Source: CAVOJY01 sp963696405
GTDB lineage: Bacteria; Chloroflexota; Limnocylindria; Limnocylindrales; CSP1-4
NCBI GenBank assembly: GCA_963696405.1
Contig: CAVOJY010000007.1
Coordinates: 124,001-188,000 of the forward strand
Reading direction: 5' to 3'
DNA length: 64,000 nucleotides
Shown here: piece after piece, positions 42,684 through 51,076 of the stretch
Layout: each line of letters opens with the position of its first letter
Position numbering within the stretch: position 1 is the stretch's first letter
Notes under the pieces: model-generated
Told to the model about the DNA's origin: nothing
What the model saw: only the letters and a program-made list of their open reading frames with translations
Databases searched by the model: none
Made by a program: the position numbers and the translations under genes

Positions 42684-43175
42684 GTGAAACGCTCGGCAGC
42701 GGTGTTGGCGGGAAGCACGGAACCCGGGTCTGATCTGAGGCGGGTCATCACCATCCGCAACGTGGCGCTGGCCGTGCTGGGGGCTGCCGTACTCGTGCTG
42801 AAGTCCGCCTACCACGGCCCGTTCCAGGACGTCTTCCACGCATACGCGGGCAACGTCGCCGTCTCGTTCGCCCTGTACTTCGCGGCCATCAATGCAACCG
42901 CAAGGCTCGGGCGGCCACGGCTGATCGCCGCCTCACTCACCCTTCTCGCCGTGGAGGTCTTCGAGGCCACGAACGGGTTCGGTGTCATGGAGAACGTCTA
43001 TGACCCGACCGACTTCGTCGCCAATGCGGCAGGGATTGCCCTTGCCGTCATCGTCGACGTCACGACGAGTCGGGTCCTCCAGCGGCGACATCGGGTAGAC
43101 CCCGACACGGCGGCTCGAGCTGGCCGGCAAGCCGCGATCGCCGTCGCCAGAGAAGTCAACCCCCGCCAACAGTGA
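42684..43175 (+). CDS. Small VanZ-like membrane protein
   Basis: About 163 residues with four hydrophobic segments: ALAVLGAAVLVLK, AYAGNVAVSFALYFAAINA, LIAASLTLLAVEVFE and FVANAAGIALAVIVDVT. The pattern YDPTDFVANAAGIALAV recalls VanZ-like proteins. Role unknown. The start is uncertain: GTG at 42684 is used, with others at 42618 and 42702. The last 25 codons (from PDTAARAGRQ) are read from repeat copy D, so the C-terminus was shaped by that element. The 3' end overlaps the convergent hydrolase gene. Confidence 0.65.
   Translation: MKRSAAVLAGSTEPGSDLRRVITIRNVALAVLGAAVLVLKSAYHGPFQDVFHAYAGNVAVSFALYFAAINATARLGRPRLIAASLTLLAVEVFEATNGFGVMENVYDPTDFVANAAGIALAVIVDVTTSRVLQRRHRVDPDTAARAGRQAAIAVAREVNPRQQ
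43102..43128 (+). repeat. Dispersed direct repeat, copy D
   Basis: 27 bases, one difference from copy C (GGCTCGAGC in place of GGCTTGAGC). It lies inside the 3' end of the membrane-protein gene. Confidence 0.8.
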
Positions 43176-44826
43176 TCATGTTCCCATTGACGACCCCGAC
43201 GACCGACACGTCGCGACCCTCGGCGACATGGACGGTGACGCTGGCCCTGGCCGCGCCCTCGCCGACCTCCACGAGATAGTCGCCGGCGTAGCCCTCGATC
43301 CGCATGACGCCCTGCCTGTCTGTCGCACTGGCTCCGGCGTTCGTCCGCTGCGCGATGACGTCCGCCATCGCCTGGTACACCGGGCGGGCAGGTGAGACGG
43401 CGTCGGGGAACAGCCCGGCCCCGGGCAGGAACGGATCGTCCACCACGAAGTACCAGACGAGACCGGCCACGAACCTCTTCTCGAAGGCCATCGAGTAGAT
43501 CGCACGTAGCCAGTCCGACTGGGCCAGGGGAGACGGCCTGTCGGTCACCCCCATCTCCGAGATGAACACCGGCTTTCCGAACCGGGCGAAATCGTCGAGC
43601 CGGGACGAAACGGCCGAGACCGCCGGATAGCCGTTGCGGTCCTTCTCGAAGAAGAAGGGGTACACCTCGATGCCGATCGCGTCGAATTCGACCTTCGCCT
43701 TGACCAGGGCGTCGAGGATCCCCGTCGCCGAGTACTTCCCGTCCGGCAGGTCCAGCGGGACGACCACGACCAGGATCTTCGCGCTGGGGTCGGCTGCCCG
43801 GATCGCCTCGCTGGCGGTCCGGACGATCTCGACCCACTGCGCCGTCGACAGGTGGAAGGGGTTCGTGTCCGGCCAGGTCGGCTCGGTAATCGTGTAGTAC
43901 TGCAGGGTGCCGCGGTAGTGGCGGACCACGGCCGAGACGTGCGCAGCCACGGCGGCCTTGAGTTGATCGAAGCTCATCGACCGGACGTAGGCCGGGAGGT
44001 TGAAGGACTCGTCGAGGAAGAACACCAGGGGGCCTCCGGCGAGCGTGTACCCCAGGCCCCGCATCGCGGAGGGCTGGTACGTCCAGTCCACGTTGCCGAA
44101 GGTGAAGTTGCCCGGCTCCGGCTCAGTCGTGGCCCACGACAGGAACGGGAACGCAAAGTTGACCCCGACATGGGCGAGCCCCTCGAACGTGCTGAGCGGG
44201 ATGTTGCCCTGCGGTGAGGTCATCCCCACACCGAACAGGAAATCGTGCGTCTTCTGTGTGTAACGGACCGGGAGGCTGGCAAGTGGTGTGCCGTCAGGCG
44301 CCTGCAGGCGGAGCGTCACGGTACCGATCCGGGGCGACCGGCTTGCCACCTTCAACACACCGCAGCGGGCACTCGAGCCCGCCCCCAGGCGCACGATGAC
44401 CCGGCCAGTCGCGCGCACCTCGGACCGGATCGCGGCCACCTGCGCCGCGGTGAGCGCCGCTCGCATTGTGGCGGCGCCGGTCTTCGATGTGACGACCTTC
44501 GGGAGCGCCGCCAGGATCGGGCCGACCTTCGCGCAGGTACCCCGGCGGATCGCGGCCACGTAGGACGACGCGGGCTTGAGCGCCCGGACGGTGACCTTGA
44601 CGGCACCGTCGCCTGTCGTGAACACGGAGAGCGTCGCCGTGCCGTTGGCGCCCCTGGACCCCAGGCTGGCCTTGAGGACCTCGATCAGGGGGCTGGCAGC
44701 CGCGGCCTGCGCAGGCACGGAAGCGGTGCCTCCCAGGGCAAGCGCGACGGTGAACGCCGCCGCAGCCAGTGCCCGAGCGCGCGGCGAGCGGCGCGCCGAG
44801 AGCGACGAACCGAAAGCGGTTTCAGC
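43156..44826 (-). CDS. Secreted GH10-like glycoside hydrolase
   Basis: About 556 residues. A signal peptide (residues 16-42, LAAAAFTVALALGGTASVPAQA) leads to a beta-rich N-terminal domain with two cysteines (about 45-165), a short linker domain, and a TIM barrel that begins with the GH10-type THDFLFGVGMTS. The likely acid/base is Glu316 in TITEPTWPD and the nucleophile Glu425 in VFISEMGVTD. GH10 enzymes cut xylan; this divergent member may use another glycan. A final beta-strand domain (YAGDYLVEVGEGAARASVTVHV) follows. The start at 44826 gives the best signal peptide. It stands alone between repeats D and E. Confidence 0.78.
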   Translation of the reverse strand, partial: AETAFGSSLSARRSPRARALAAAAFTVALALGGTASVPAQAAAASPLIEVLKASLGSRGANGTATLSVFTTGDGAVKVTVRALKPASSYVAAIRRGTCAKVGPILAALPKVVTSKTGAATMRAALTAAQVAAIRSEVRATGRVIVRLGAGSSARCGVLKVASRSPRIGTVTLRLQAPDGTPLASLPVRYTQKTHDFLFGVGMTSPQGNIPLSTFEGLAHVGVNFAFPFLSWATTEPEPGNFTFGNVDWTYQPSAMRGLGYTLAGGPLVFFLDESFNLPAYVRSMSFDQLKAAVAAHVSAVVRHYRGTLQYYTITEPTWPDTNPFHLSTAQWVEIVRTASEAIRAADPSAKILVVVVPLDLPDGKYSATGILDALVKAKVEFDAIGIEVYPFFFEKDRNGYPAVSAVSSRLDDFARFGKPVFISEMGVTDRPSPLAQSDWLRAIYSMAFEKRFVAGLVWYFVVDDPFLPGAGLFPDAVSPARPVYQAMADVIAQRTNAGASATDRQGVMRIEGYAGDYLVEVGEGAARASVTVHVAEGRDVSVVGVVNGNMITVGGG

Positions 44827-44970
44827 CATCTCCTGCGACTCCCGGGATCGGGCCACGGGTGGGGTCCGCCAGTGGCTCGGCGCGGTCCCGGCGGCCAGGG
44901 TGTGGACCGCGTGTCACAGCCTCCCGTGAACTGTGGTATGCGCCGCCGGAGGGCGCGATGTCAATAGGCT

Positions 44971-45015
44971 CCGACACGGCGTGTGGCTCCGACACGGCGG
45001 CTCGCGGGCTGGCGA
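44971..45015 (+). repeat. Dispersed direct repeat, copy E (partial, doubled)
   Basis: CCGACACGGCG occurs twice 18 bases apart; the second copy (from 44989) matches the consensus for 16 bases and then diverges (CTCGCGGGCTGGCG). Confidence 0.6.
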
Positions 45016-45050
45016 CCGTGCGCGGTGCTAGACCGCCATCCGGACGACGG

Positions 45051-46534
45051 CTACCTCCCCCTGCCGATCGCGAGTACGCCGGTGACCCGGGCGTAGTGCG
45101 AGGTGAAGACGTCCCGGCGGATCAGGCGGCCGCTCCTGTCGCGGACGATGCGCGTGACGCTCACGTCGAACCCATCGGTCGGGGATTCGATCCGTCTCCG
45201 GACGCCCGGGCGCAGATAGGACGAGTACACGACGGTGTCGAACGCGCGGCGGTAGTTCCTCTTCGCCGACCGGTAGAAGGTGGTCTTCCGGCCGTCGCGC
45301 ACGCCCCAGATCTCGAAATGGACGATCCCCGGGCTCGCGGATGACCGGATCACAATCGGGTAGGCCGTGTCGTTCACGAAGACCATGTTCTGGCGCGGCT
45401 TGGACACCGTGGCATCCAGCCCGACCGGGTACCGCCCGATGTAGTAGTAGTGGTGGTGGCGCTCGATGATCCTAAGCCCGGCGCGCACGGCCGCGTTGAA
45501 GAGCGTGGTGGAGGCGCTGCAGATCCCGCCGGCGAGCGCCCCGGTCGGCTGGCTGCGCCCGTTGATGATCGCGCCGCCGGGGCCGTAGCCAGCGCGCCTG
45601 CTCACTTCGCCGATGGCATCCCAGAATCTGAAGGTCTCACCCGGTAGCAGCATGTACCCGTTCAGCTTCCGTGCGGGGATCGTGATGTTCTTGCTCCAGT
45701 AGTTGCGCTCCGAGACCTCGTACCACGTCGTCCACCCCGGCTTGCCGTCGGGCCCCCTGGGGTCAAGCGGGCGCATCCGGGGGGCGATCTCCGACGCCTC
45801 GGCTGTCGAGAGCCTGGGCGCGATCCTGGTCACTGCCAGGGTCACGCTCGGGGCCACCGGGGTCGGGCTGGGGGCCACCGGGGTCGGGCTGGGGGCCACC
45901 GGGGTACGGTGCTGGGGGCCACCGGGGTCGGGCTGGGGGCCACCGGGGTCGGGCTGGGGGCCACCGCGACAGGCGTCCCGGGCGCCCCGGGCGCCCCGGG
46001 TGTCCCGGGCGGGTTCCCGAAGAGGGCCTCGTCGATCGCCGCCAGCGTCGCATCGGTGTCGAGCACCCGGCCGTCGGCCCCGGCGACCACGCGCGTGACC
46101 CCGTTCGTGCCCCACACGAACCTGGCGTCCCTGGGTTTCCTTGCCACCTTCGGCGCGAACTCGTCGATCGCCGCCCGCGCAGTTGCTGTCGCGACCGTCG
46201 GTCGACAGCCTCCATCGGCGGTGGCCGCGAAGGCGATCCAGCTTCGGAGGATCGGGGCGGCCACGAAGAACGTGGTCTTGCCGTCGGGGGTCGCCAGCGT
46301 CAGGCCAAGCGCTGTCGCCGACTCCACCGTGGGCGAGGGCGCCTGCCCCTCACAGGGAACATCTGCACCGCTGACCCCGGGCAGCTCGCGACCGACGGTG
46401 AGCGGCGCAGTCCCGATCAGCAACGCTGCGGTCAGAGCAGCGACGACCGGCGGGGTCGAGACCAGCGACCGCAGGATGCGGCTCCGGAAGGGACGCCGTC
46501 GGGCGGAAGCGCGGGCTGCCGAGTCCTGGGCCAT
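45051..46534 (-). CDS. VanW-domain protein with peptidoglycan-binding domain, frame broken in a Pro-rich repeat
   Basis: A membrane-anchored wall-associated protein. The N-terminal half has a membrane helix (LVSTPPVVAALTAALLIGTA) and a YoaR-type peptidoglycan-binding domain (FAPKVARKPRDARF, VVAGADGRVLDTDATLAAID). A VAPSPTP repeat linker follows, then the VanW domain with TTWYEVSERNYWSKNI, LPGETFRFWDAIGEVS, GAIINGRSQPTGALAGGICSASTTLFNAAVRAGL and RHHHYYYIGRYPVGLDATV. The halves are in different frames: one 21-bp unit (about 45903-45913) has two extra bases. Function of VanW proteins is unsettled. Start placed at 46534 (MAQDSA). Confidence 0.78.
45850..45967 (+). repeat. 21-bp coding tandem repeat in the VanW gene
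   Basis: About six copies of a 21-base unit containing GGGCTGGGGGCCACCGGGG; read on the minus strand it codes for VAPSPTP. One unit reads GGTACGGTGCTGG, two bases longer, which shifts the frame. Confidence 0.8.
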
Positions 46535-47018
46535 GCGGCGTCCCAGTGCTCGTCGTGGGACGCTCGCGGCGCGAGCCGGTCCCACCCGTTGCTCAGCGTC
46601 GTCCCGGCGGCACGAACCCACGACGCGCATCACAGGCTCGCGTGCGCAGCTGGTCTGGCGCGGCCGCCATGCAGCAGATCACTCGGGCACCGGCGCACCA
46701 TCCGTTCCACTTCCTCCACGCTCATCGGCCGCTGTGGCGCCGCCTCGCTCCAGTTCGGCGCCCTCGACCAGTGAGTCCGGCGCGTTCATCGATCGCGAGA
46801 CGGCGGTCGTCTTCGGGCACCGGAACCGCCACGGGCCGAGGTACCGGGAGAGGATAGCTTCGTGAGCGCAAACGGACACGACGCCATCGGGCAATGGTGT
46901 GTTTGCAGCCGACACTCCTGGCGGACCCGCGCGTGTAGTCGCCCGTTCGCGGCGCTCGCAGGCCATGCATTCATGACGGAAGCGCCGCGACGGATAACGT
47001 GTTTCGGCGCGTCGGCAA
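46535..47018 (+). other. Intergenic stretch without a supported gene
   Basis: About 480 bases between the VanW and GNAT genes. Short open frames exist on both strands but are Arg-rich and unlike known proteins. No RNA gene or repeat is recognised. Confidence 0.45.
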
Positions 47019-47819
47019 TCAGGTCGAGGCCAGATCGTCAGCCGCGGCCGGTCGCCCAAGCACCTCGTAGGTCTCGACTTGACGGAACCCCATGCGACGG
47101 TACACCGGCTCGCCCATTGCGCTCGCCTGCAGCCAGGCGAGGTCGGCGCCCGCGGCGAAGCCCTCCCACGCCGCGTGCGCGGTGATGAGCGTGCCGTACC
47201 CGCGGCCGCGCTCAGCCGGGGGCGTGGCGACGTTGAAGATGCCGACCGTCCCGTCGCCGAGCCACGCGGTGGCGGTCGAGACTGCCCGACCGCCGATCCG
47301 AAGGAGGTAGACCGACAGCCCAGGGACGGCGAGCACCGCTGGCGTGTACAGCGCGGCGAAGAGCTCGCGAGGCGCCTCGAATCCCGCGGCGGCCACATCA
47401 ACTGCCTCGGCGATCGCCGAAGGGTCCTCAACCCGGCTGATCTGCGGCCCGCCACGCCCGGGTAACCGAACCTCCCGGGACGTCGCCACCATCCCTGGGT
47501 ACGTATCCTCCTGCATGAAGCCGAGCCCGACGGCGGCGGCCCGGATGGCCGGCGTCCGGTCAGCCCGCAGCTCGATCCAGCACGGCGCACCGTGACGTCG
47601 CACATCGTCGACCGCCCCGGCGAGCGTCTGGGGCGCCATCACGTCAGGGCCATCGACCCACACGCCGTTGAAGCCCGGGATCGGGATGGCGGGGCACGCC
47701 ACCACCGCGTACCCGGCGCGTTCCTCGATCCAGGCGCCCTCGACCTGGCGGAGAGTCTCGCCGAACGCACGTCGCAGTCCGCGGTGCAGTCGTCGCGCCT
47801 CAACGTCTTCGCTCGTCAT
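47019..47819 (-). CDS. GNAT family N-acetyltransferase
   Basis: 266 residues. The acetyl-CoA binding fold is in the C-terminal half: VGIFNVATPPAERGRGYGTLITAHAAWEGFAAG (motif A, with the RGRGYG pyrophosphate loop) and AWLQASAMGEPVYRRMGFRQVETYEVL. The N-terminal half (PGFNGVWVDG, WIELRADRTPAIRAAAVGLGF) resembles a degenerate second GNAT domain. Acceptor substrate unknown. Single gene with gaps on both sides. Confidence 0.85.
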   Translation of the reverse strand: MTSEDVEARRLHRGLRRAFGETLRQVEGAWIEERAGYAVVACPAIPIPGFNGVWVDGPDVMAPQTLAGAVDDVRRHGAPCWIELRADRTPAIRAAAVGLGFMQEDTYPGMVATSREVRLPGRGGPQISRVEDPSAIAEAVDVAAAGFEAPRELFAALYTPAVLAVPGLSVYLLRIGGRAVSTATAWLGDGTVGIFNVATPPAERGRGYGTLITAHAAWEGFAAGADLAWLQASAMGEPVYRRMGFRQVETYEVLGRPAAADDLAST

Positions 47820-48066
47820 CTCCGTCCGCCCTCAACCATAGCTTGAGATGGATAGTCCCGTGTGGGCCGCGGGCAGGGGCCCCCACGAGCGTGCCTCGGC
47901 CGTCAGCGGAGCTGGGCGGGGGCACGCTTCAATGGGACGCGTCGCCGCAAGTCCGGTGAGCAGCCGCGGAGTAGACGGCGCCGCGAGAGCGCCATGCATG
48001 AACTGGCGCGGGTGTCAGGAGCGCCACGCGGAGATCTCGGCCTGGTGCATCGAGAAGCGCCCCTGC

Positions 48067-48196
48067 TAGGCTGCTGGAGCCGGGCTGAGCATCCCCGCGG
48101 AGGATCGGAGCCGGAGACCTGGTCCGGACGCCGGGGATGCGCTGAGCGAACTCGGTCGGGAGTCGAGGATGTGCCCTCCTCGCCCCGGCCGAGTTC
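48067..48196. ncRNA. Candidate structured RNA element
   Basis: Within 108 bases two nested hairpins are seen. The first pairs GCATCCCCG (48089-48097) with CGGGGATGC (48132-48140) and encloses CCGGA/TCCGG (48111-48127). The second pairs GAACTCGGTCGGG (48148-48160) with CCCGGCCGAGTTC (48184-48196) over 13 pairs and continues as CGAGGA/TCCTCG (48164-48182). A TAGGCT box (48067-48072) upstream would allow plus-strand transcription. CTGAGC occurs on both sides of the first hairpin. No known family fits. It could also be a terminator of the minus-strand gene ending at 48224, though no T run follows. Confidence 0.4.
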
Positions 48197-48223
48197 CGAT
48201 TCGCGCCGCGAAACGTGGCCGGG

Positions 48224-48718
48224 CTACACCCGTGGTGGCGCCGGTGCGGGTGCTTCGGGCAGTGGTTCCAGGATCACGACCGCCGTTTCGCCGGACCGCA
48301 GGGTGGCATACGCGTCGACGTCGTCCCCCATGTCGCGCCAACGGGCCCACAGGCGTGAGCGTTCGTCCCCCTCCGCCGCGCGGGCGCGCACCGCGCGCGA
48401 TCCATCGGCCAGGTCGACGCTGGCGTCGGGATGCGCCTGGAGGTTGAGCCACCAGGCCGGCTCGCCGTCTGCCCAGCCATTCATGGCCATGGTGACCAGG
48501 TTCGGCCCGTCCTCGTAGTAGCCGAGGATCGCGCTGCGCCCCCTGCCCGTGCGGCGCCCGATCGTCCTCAGGCGCATCGTGCCCCACCTGTCGGCCTTCG
48601 GACGCCAGAGGCCGAATCGGCCGCCGGTCAGGCGATAGATGGCACGGTGAACCGTCCAGGCAGATCGGACGAACCAGCGTGGCGGGAGTCGCGGGCTCTT
48701 GTCGAGCCTTCCGGACAT
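48224..48718 (-). CDS. Deazaflavin (F420)-dependent nitroreductase-family protein
   Basis: A 164-residue split-beta-barrel protein of the Ddn family, which uses reduced F420 in actinobacteria and Chloroflexota. Family features: GGRFGLWRPKADRWGTMRLRTIGRRTGRGRSAILGYYEDGPNLVTMAMNGWADGEPAWWLNLQAHPDASVDL, with the cofactor loop TIGRRTG and the WWLNLQAHP signature, then RSRLWARW. The ATG at 48718 is chosen over one ten codons upstream because AGGAGG lies eight bases before it. The natural substrate cannot be told. Confidence 0.88.
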   Translation of the reverse strand: MSGRLDKSPRLPPRWFVRSAWTVHRAIYRLTGGRFGLWRPKADRWGTMRLRTIGRRTGRGRSAILGYYEDGPNLVTMAMNGWADGEPAWWLNLQAHPDASVDLADGSRAVRARAAEGDERSRLWARWRDMGDDVDAYATLRSGETAVVILEPLPEAPAPAPPRV

Positions 48719-48852
48719 GCAGACGGTCCTCCTGTTGATCGACATCATGTCAGAGACCGACTCGCTCCGCCCTATCGCGACAGGACCCCCGAGGCCGCCC
48801 CCGACCCGCCCAGCCTCGGGTCGCGACTCCCCGGCGCGTCGTGACGGTGCGG

Positions 48853-48858
48853 TATGAT
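48853..48858 (+). promoter_or_regulatory. -10 box of tRNA-Val(GAC)
   Basis: TATGAT, 15 bases before the tRNA; no good -35 is seen at the usual distance. Confidence 0.5.
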
Positions 48859-48873
48859 GCGGCCGTCACCGGT

Positions 48874-48950
48874 GGGCGGTTGGCTCAGTCGGTTAGAGCG
48901 CGTGCTTGACATGCACGAGGTCACAGGTTCGATTCCTGTACCGCCCACCA
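48874..48950 (+). tRNA. tRNA-Val (anticodon GAC)
   Basis: Acceptor GGGCGGT pairs with ACCGCCC; anticodon stem CGTGC/GCACG around loop TTGACAT (anticodon GAC); T arm with GGTTCGATTCC; discriminator A and encoded CCA. It lies about 30 bases before the Thr T-box region, and the two could share a transcript. Confidence 0.97.
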
Positions 48951-48979
48951 TCCAGATCGAACGCGCTGAGCGGGACGCA

Positions 48980-49203
48980 GCGCGCGGACGGGGAGCCCCA
49001 GAGAGTTCGGGTCGAGGCTGAGAACCCGGGCGGCAGTGCCTCCCCGCGCGTACCACCCGTGAGCGGCCGGTGAACCGGCCCGGGACCGCCCGTTATCGCG
49101 GCCACGAGAGCGCCCGGTGATGCCCGAGAGGCGGCCGGCGCGAAGGCGGGTGGGACCGCGGGAGGATCGACCTCTCGTCCTGTCGGTGGACGAGAGGTTT
49201 TCT
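48980..49203 (+). promoter_or_regulatory. T-box riboswitch of thrS
   Basis: The T-box sequence GGGTGGGACCGCGG (about 49148-49161) matches the consensus that pairs with uncharged tRNA ends. Upstream are stem I elements including AGAGAG and a segment with ACC that could be the threonine specifier. Downstream is a terminator of ten pairs, CCTCTCGTCC/GGACGAGAGG (49171-49197), with TTTTCT. Uncharged tRNA-Thr would favour read-through into thrS. The 5' limit is approximate. Confidence 0.88.
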
Positions 49204-49219
49204 GATTCAGGGGGACGGC

Positions 49220-51076
49220 ATGAACGAGCAGCAGCAGGAGCACCCGGCGCCGGGCGCGGCGGTCGTGGTGGACGAGGACGTCCTCGAGGCGCCGGACCGG
49301 GGTTCCGCCGACGAGCTCCTCGACGCCGGCGCCCACGATCCCGACGACGCGATGCGCCACTCCGCGGCCCACGTCATGGCGGAAGCTGTGCTGGCGCTCT
49401 TCCCCGACGCCAGGCTCGGCATCGGCCCCGCGATCAGGGACGGGTTCTACTACGACTTCGATCTGCCTCGCCCGCTCACTCCCGAGGACCTGGCGGAGAT
49501 CGAGCGCCGGATGGCCAATTCGGTCGCCGCCGACCACGCCTTCGTGCGGCGCGAGCTCGATCCCGACGCGGGCCGGGCGTACTTCTCGGGGCGGGGGCAG
49601 GACTACAAGGTCGAGATCCTCGATGACCTCCGGTCGGCCGCGCGGGCCGCCGGCGAGCCTGAACCGGTCGTCTCGACCTACGAGCACGGTCCCTTCACGG
49701 ACCTGTGCCGCGGGCCGCACGTCGCCTCGACCTCGCATATTGGCCCCTTCAAGCTGCTCTCCGTGGCCGGGGCGTACTGGCGCGGCGACGAGAAGCGCCC
49801 GATGCTCCAGCGCGTCTACGGGACCGTGTGGGCCACGCAGGAGGAGCTCGACCGGTTTCTCTGGCGGCGGGAGGAGGCGCGGAAGCGCGACCATCGGCGC
49901 CTTGGCGTCAAGCTCGACCTCTTCAGCTTCCACGACGTCAGCCCGGGGTCGGCCTTCTGGCACCCCAAGGGCCAGCGGCTCTGGCGCACCCTCGAGACCG
50001 CCATGCGGGAGCTCCAGGACCGCCGCGGCTACCTCGAGGTGAGCACCCCGCAGCTCGTCCACCGGAAGCTGTGGGAGCAGTCGGGCCACTGGGATCTCTA
50101 CCGGGAGAACATGTTCATCATCGACATCGAGGGCCAGGAGTTCTCCCTCAAGCCGATGAACTGCCCGGAGAGCACGTTCATCTACAACAGCCGGATCCGC
50201 TCGTACCGGGACCTGCCGCTTCGCCTCTCCGAGTACGGGCGCCTGCATCGGAACGAGCGCTCGGGGGTTCTGTCGGGTCTCACCCGGGTGCGGCACTTCG
50301 TCCAGGACGACTCGCACATCTTCGTCCGCCCGGATCAGCTCGAAGATGAGATCGCCGCGCTCCTCGGAGAGGTCGCCGAGGTGTACGGGTGGTTCGGCCT
50401 GGAGCCGCAGGTCAAGTTCGGGACGAAGCCGGACAAGGCGCTGGGCGACCCGGAGCTCTGGGCCCAGGCCGAGGCGCTGATCGTCGTCGCCCTCGAGCGC
50501 GCCGGCCTGCCGTGGGCCCTCAAGCCCGGGGATGGCGCCTTCTACGCGCCCAAGATCGACATCCACATCGAGGACGCGCTGGGGCGCTCCTGGCAGACGG
50601 CCACCTTCCAGGTGGACCTCGTCATGCTGCCCGAGCGGTTCGACCTCACCTATATCGACGAGCACGGCCACGAGCAGCGCCCGATGGCCATCCACCGGGC
50701 CGTCTACGGCTCGCTCGAGCGCTTCATCGGCATCCTCGTCGAGCATTTCGGTGGGGCGTTCCCGTTCTGGTGTGCGCCGGTGCAGGCGGTCGTGGTCCCG
50801 ATTGCGGATCGCCATGTGCCGGCTGCCCGGGAACTGGCAGGCGTCCTCCAGTCGCGGAGGCTGTGGGTCGAGGTGGACGACTCGGACAACCGGATGCAGA
50901 ACAAGATCCGGGTCGCGCAGGAACAGAAGGTGCCCTACATGCTGGTTCTCGGCGACCGCGAGGTGGAGGCGCACACGGTTGCCGTCAGGCGGCGTGACGG
51001 GGCGCAGGAACCTCCGGTGGGTTGGGATGAACTGGCGGACCGGCTCGCTGCCGAGGCCGAGGCGCGACGGCCATGA
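49220..51076 (+). CDS. thrS: Threonyl-tRNA synthetase without TGS domain
   Basis: A class II synthetase of 618 residues. The N-terminus is a short acidic stretch in place of the usual TGS domain, then the editing domain with HSAAH (about residue 47) and CRGPH, then the catalytic core: MNCPEST (zinc Cys), FHRNERSG-like motif 2 (LHRNERSGVLSGLTRVRHFVQDDSHIF) and IHRAVYGSLERFIGILVEHF (zinc His), and the anticodon domain (ADRHVPAARELAGVL, RVAQEQKVPYMLVLGDREVEAHTVAVRRR). ATG start just behind the T-box terminator. The stop overlaps the next gene (ATGA). Confidence 0.95.
   Translation: MNEQQQEHPAPGAAVVVDEDVLEAPDRGSADELLDAGAHDPDDAMRHSAAHVMAEAVLALFPDARLGIGPAIRDGFYYDFDLPRPLTPEDLAEIERRMANSVAADHAFVRRELDPDAGRAYFSGRGQDYKVEILDDLRSAARAAGEPEPVVSTYEHGPFTDLCRGPHVASTSHIGPFKLLSVAGAYWRGDEKRPMLQRVYGTVWATQEELDRFLWRREEARKRDHRRLGVKLDLFSFHDVSPGSAFWHPKGQRLWRTLETAMRELQDRRGYLEVSTPQLVHRKLWEQSGHWDLYRENMFIIDIEGQEFSLKPMNCPESTFIYNSRIRSYRDLPLRLSEYGRLHRNERSGVLSGLTRVRHFVQDDSHIFVRPDQLEDEIAALLGEVAEVYGWFGLEPQVKFGTKPDKALGDPELWAQAEALIVVALERAGLPWALKPGDGAFYAPKIDIHIEDALGRSWQTATFQVDLVMLPERFDLTYIDEHGHEQRPMAIHRAVYGSLERFIGILVEHFGGAFPFWCAPVQAVVVPIADRHVPAARELAGVLQSRRLWVEVDDSDNRMQNKIRVAQEQKVPYMLVLGDREVEAHTVAVRRRDGAQEPPVGWDELADRLAAEAEARRP

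Noticed and set aside
41069..45015. Integron attC sites or a CRISPR array as explanation of the direct repeats.
   Set aside because: No GTTRRRY core, no integrase, no cas genes; intervals are gene-sized and unequal.
46679..47605. Minus-strand frames in the gap before the GNAT gene.
   Set aside because: Arg/Pro/Ser-rich, overlap the GNAT gene in another frame, no recognisable domain.
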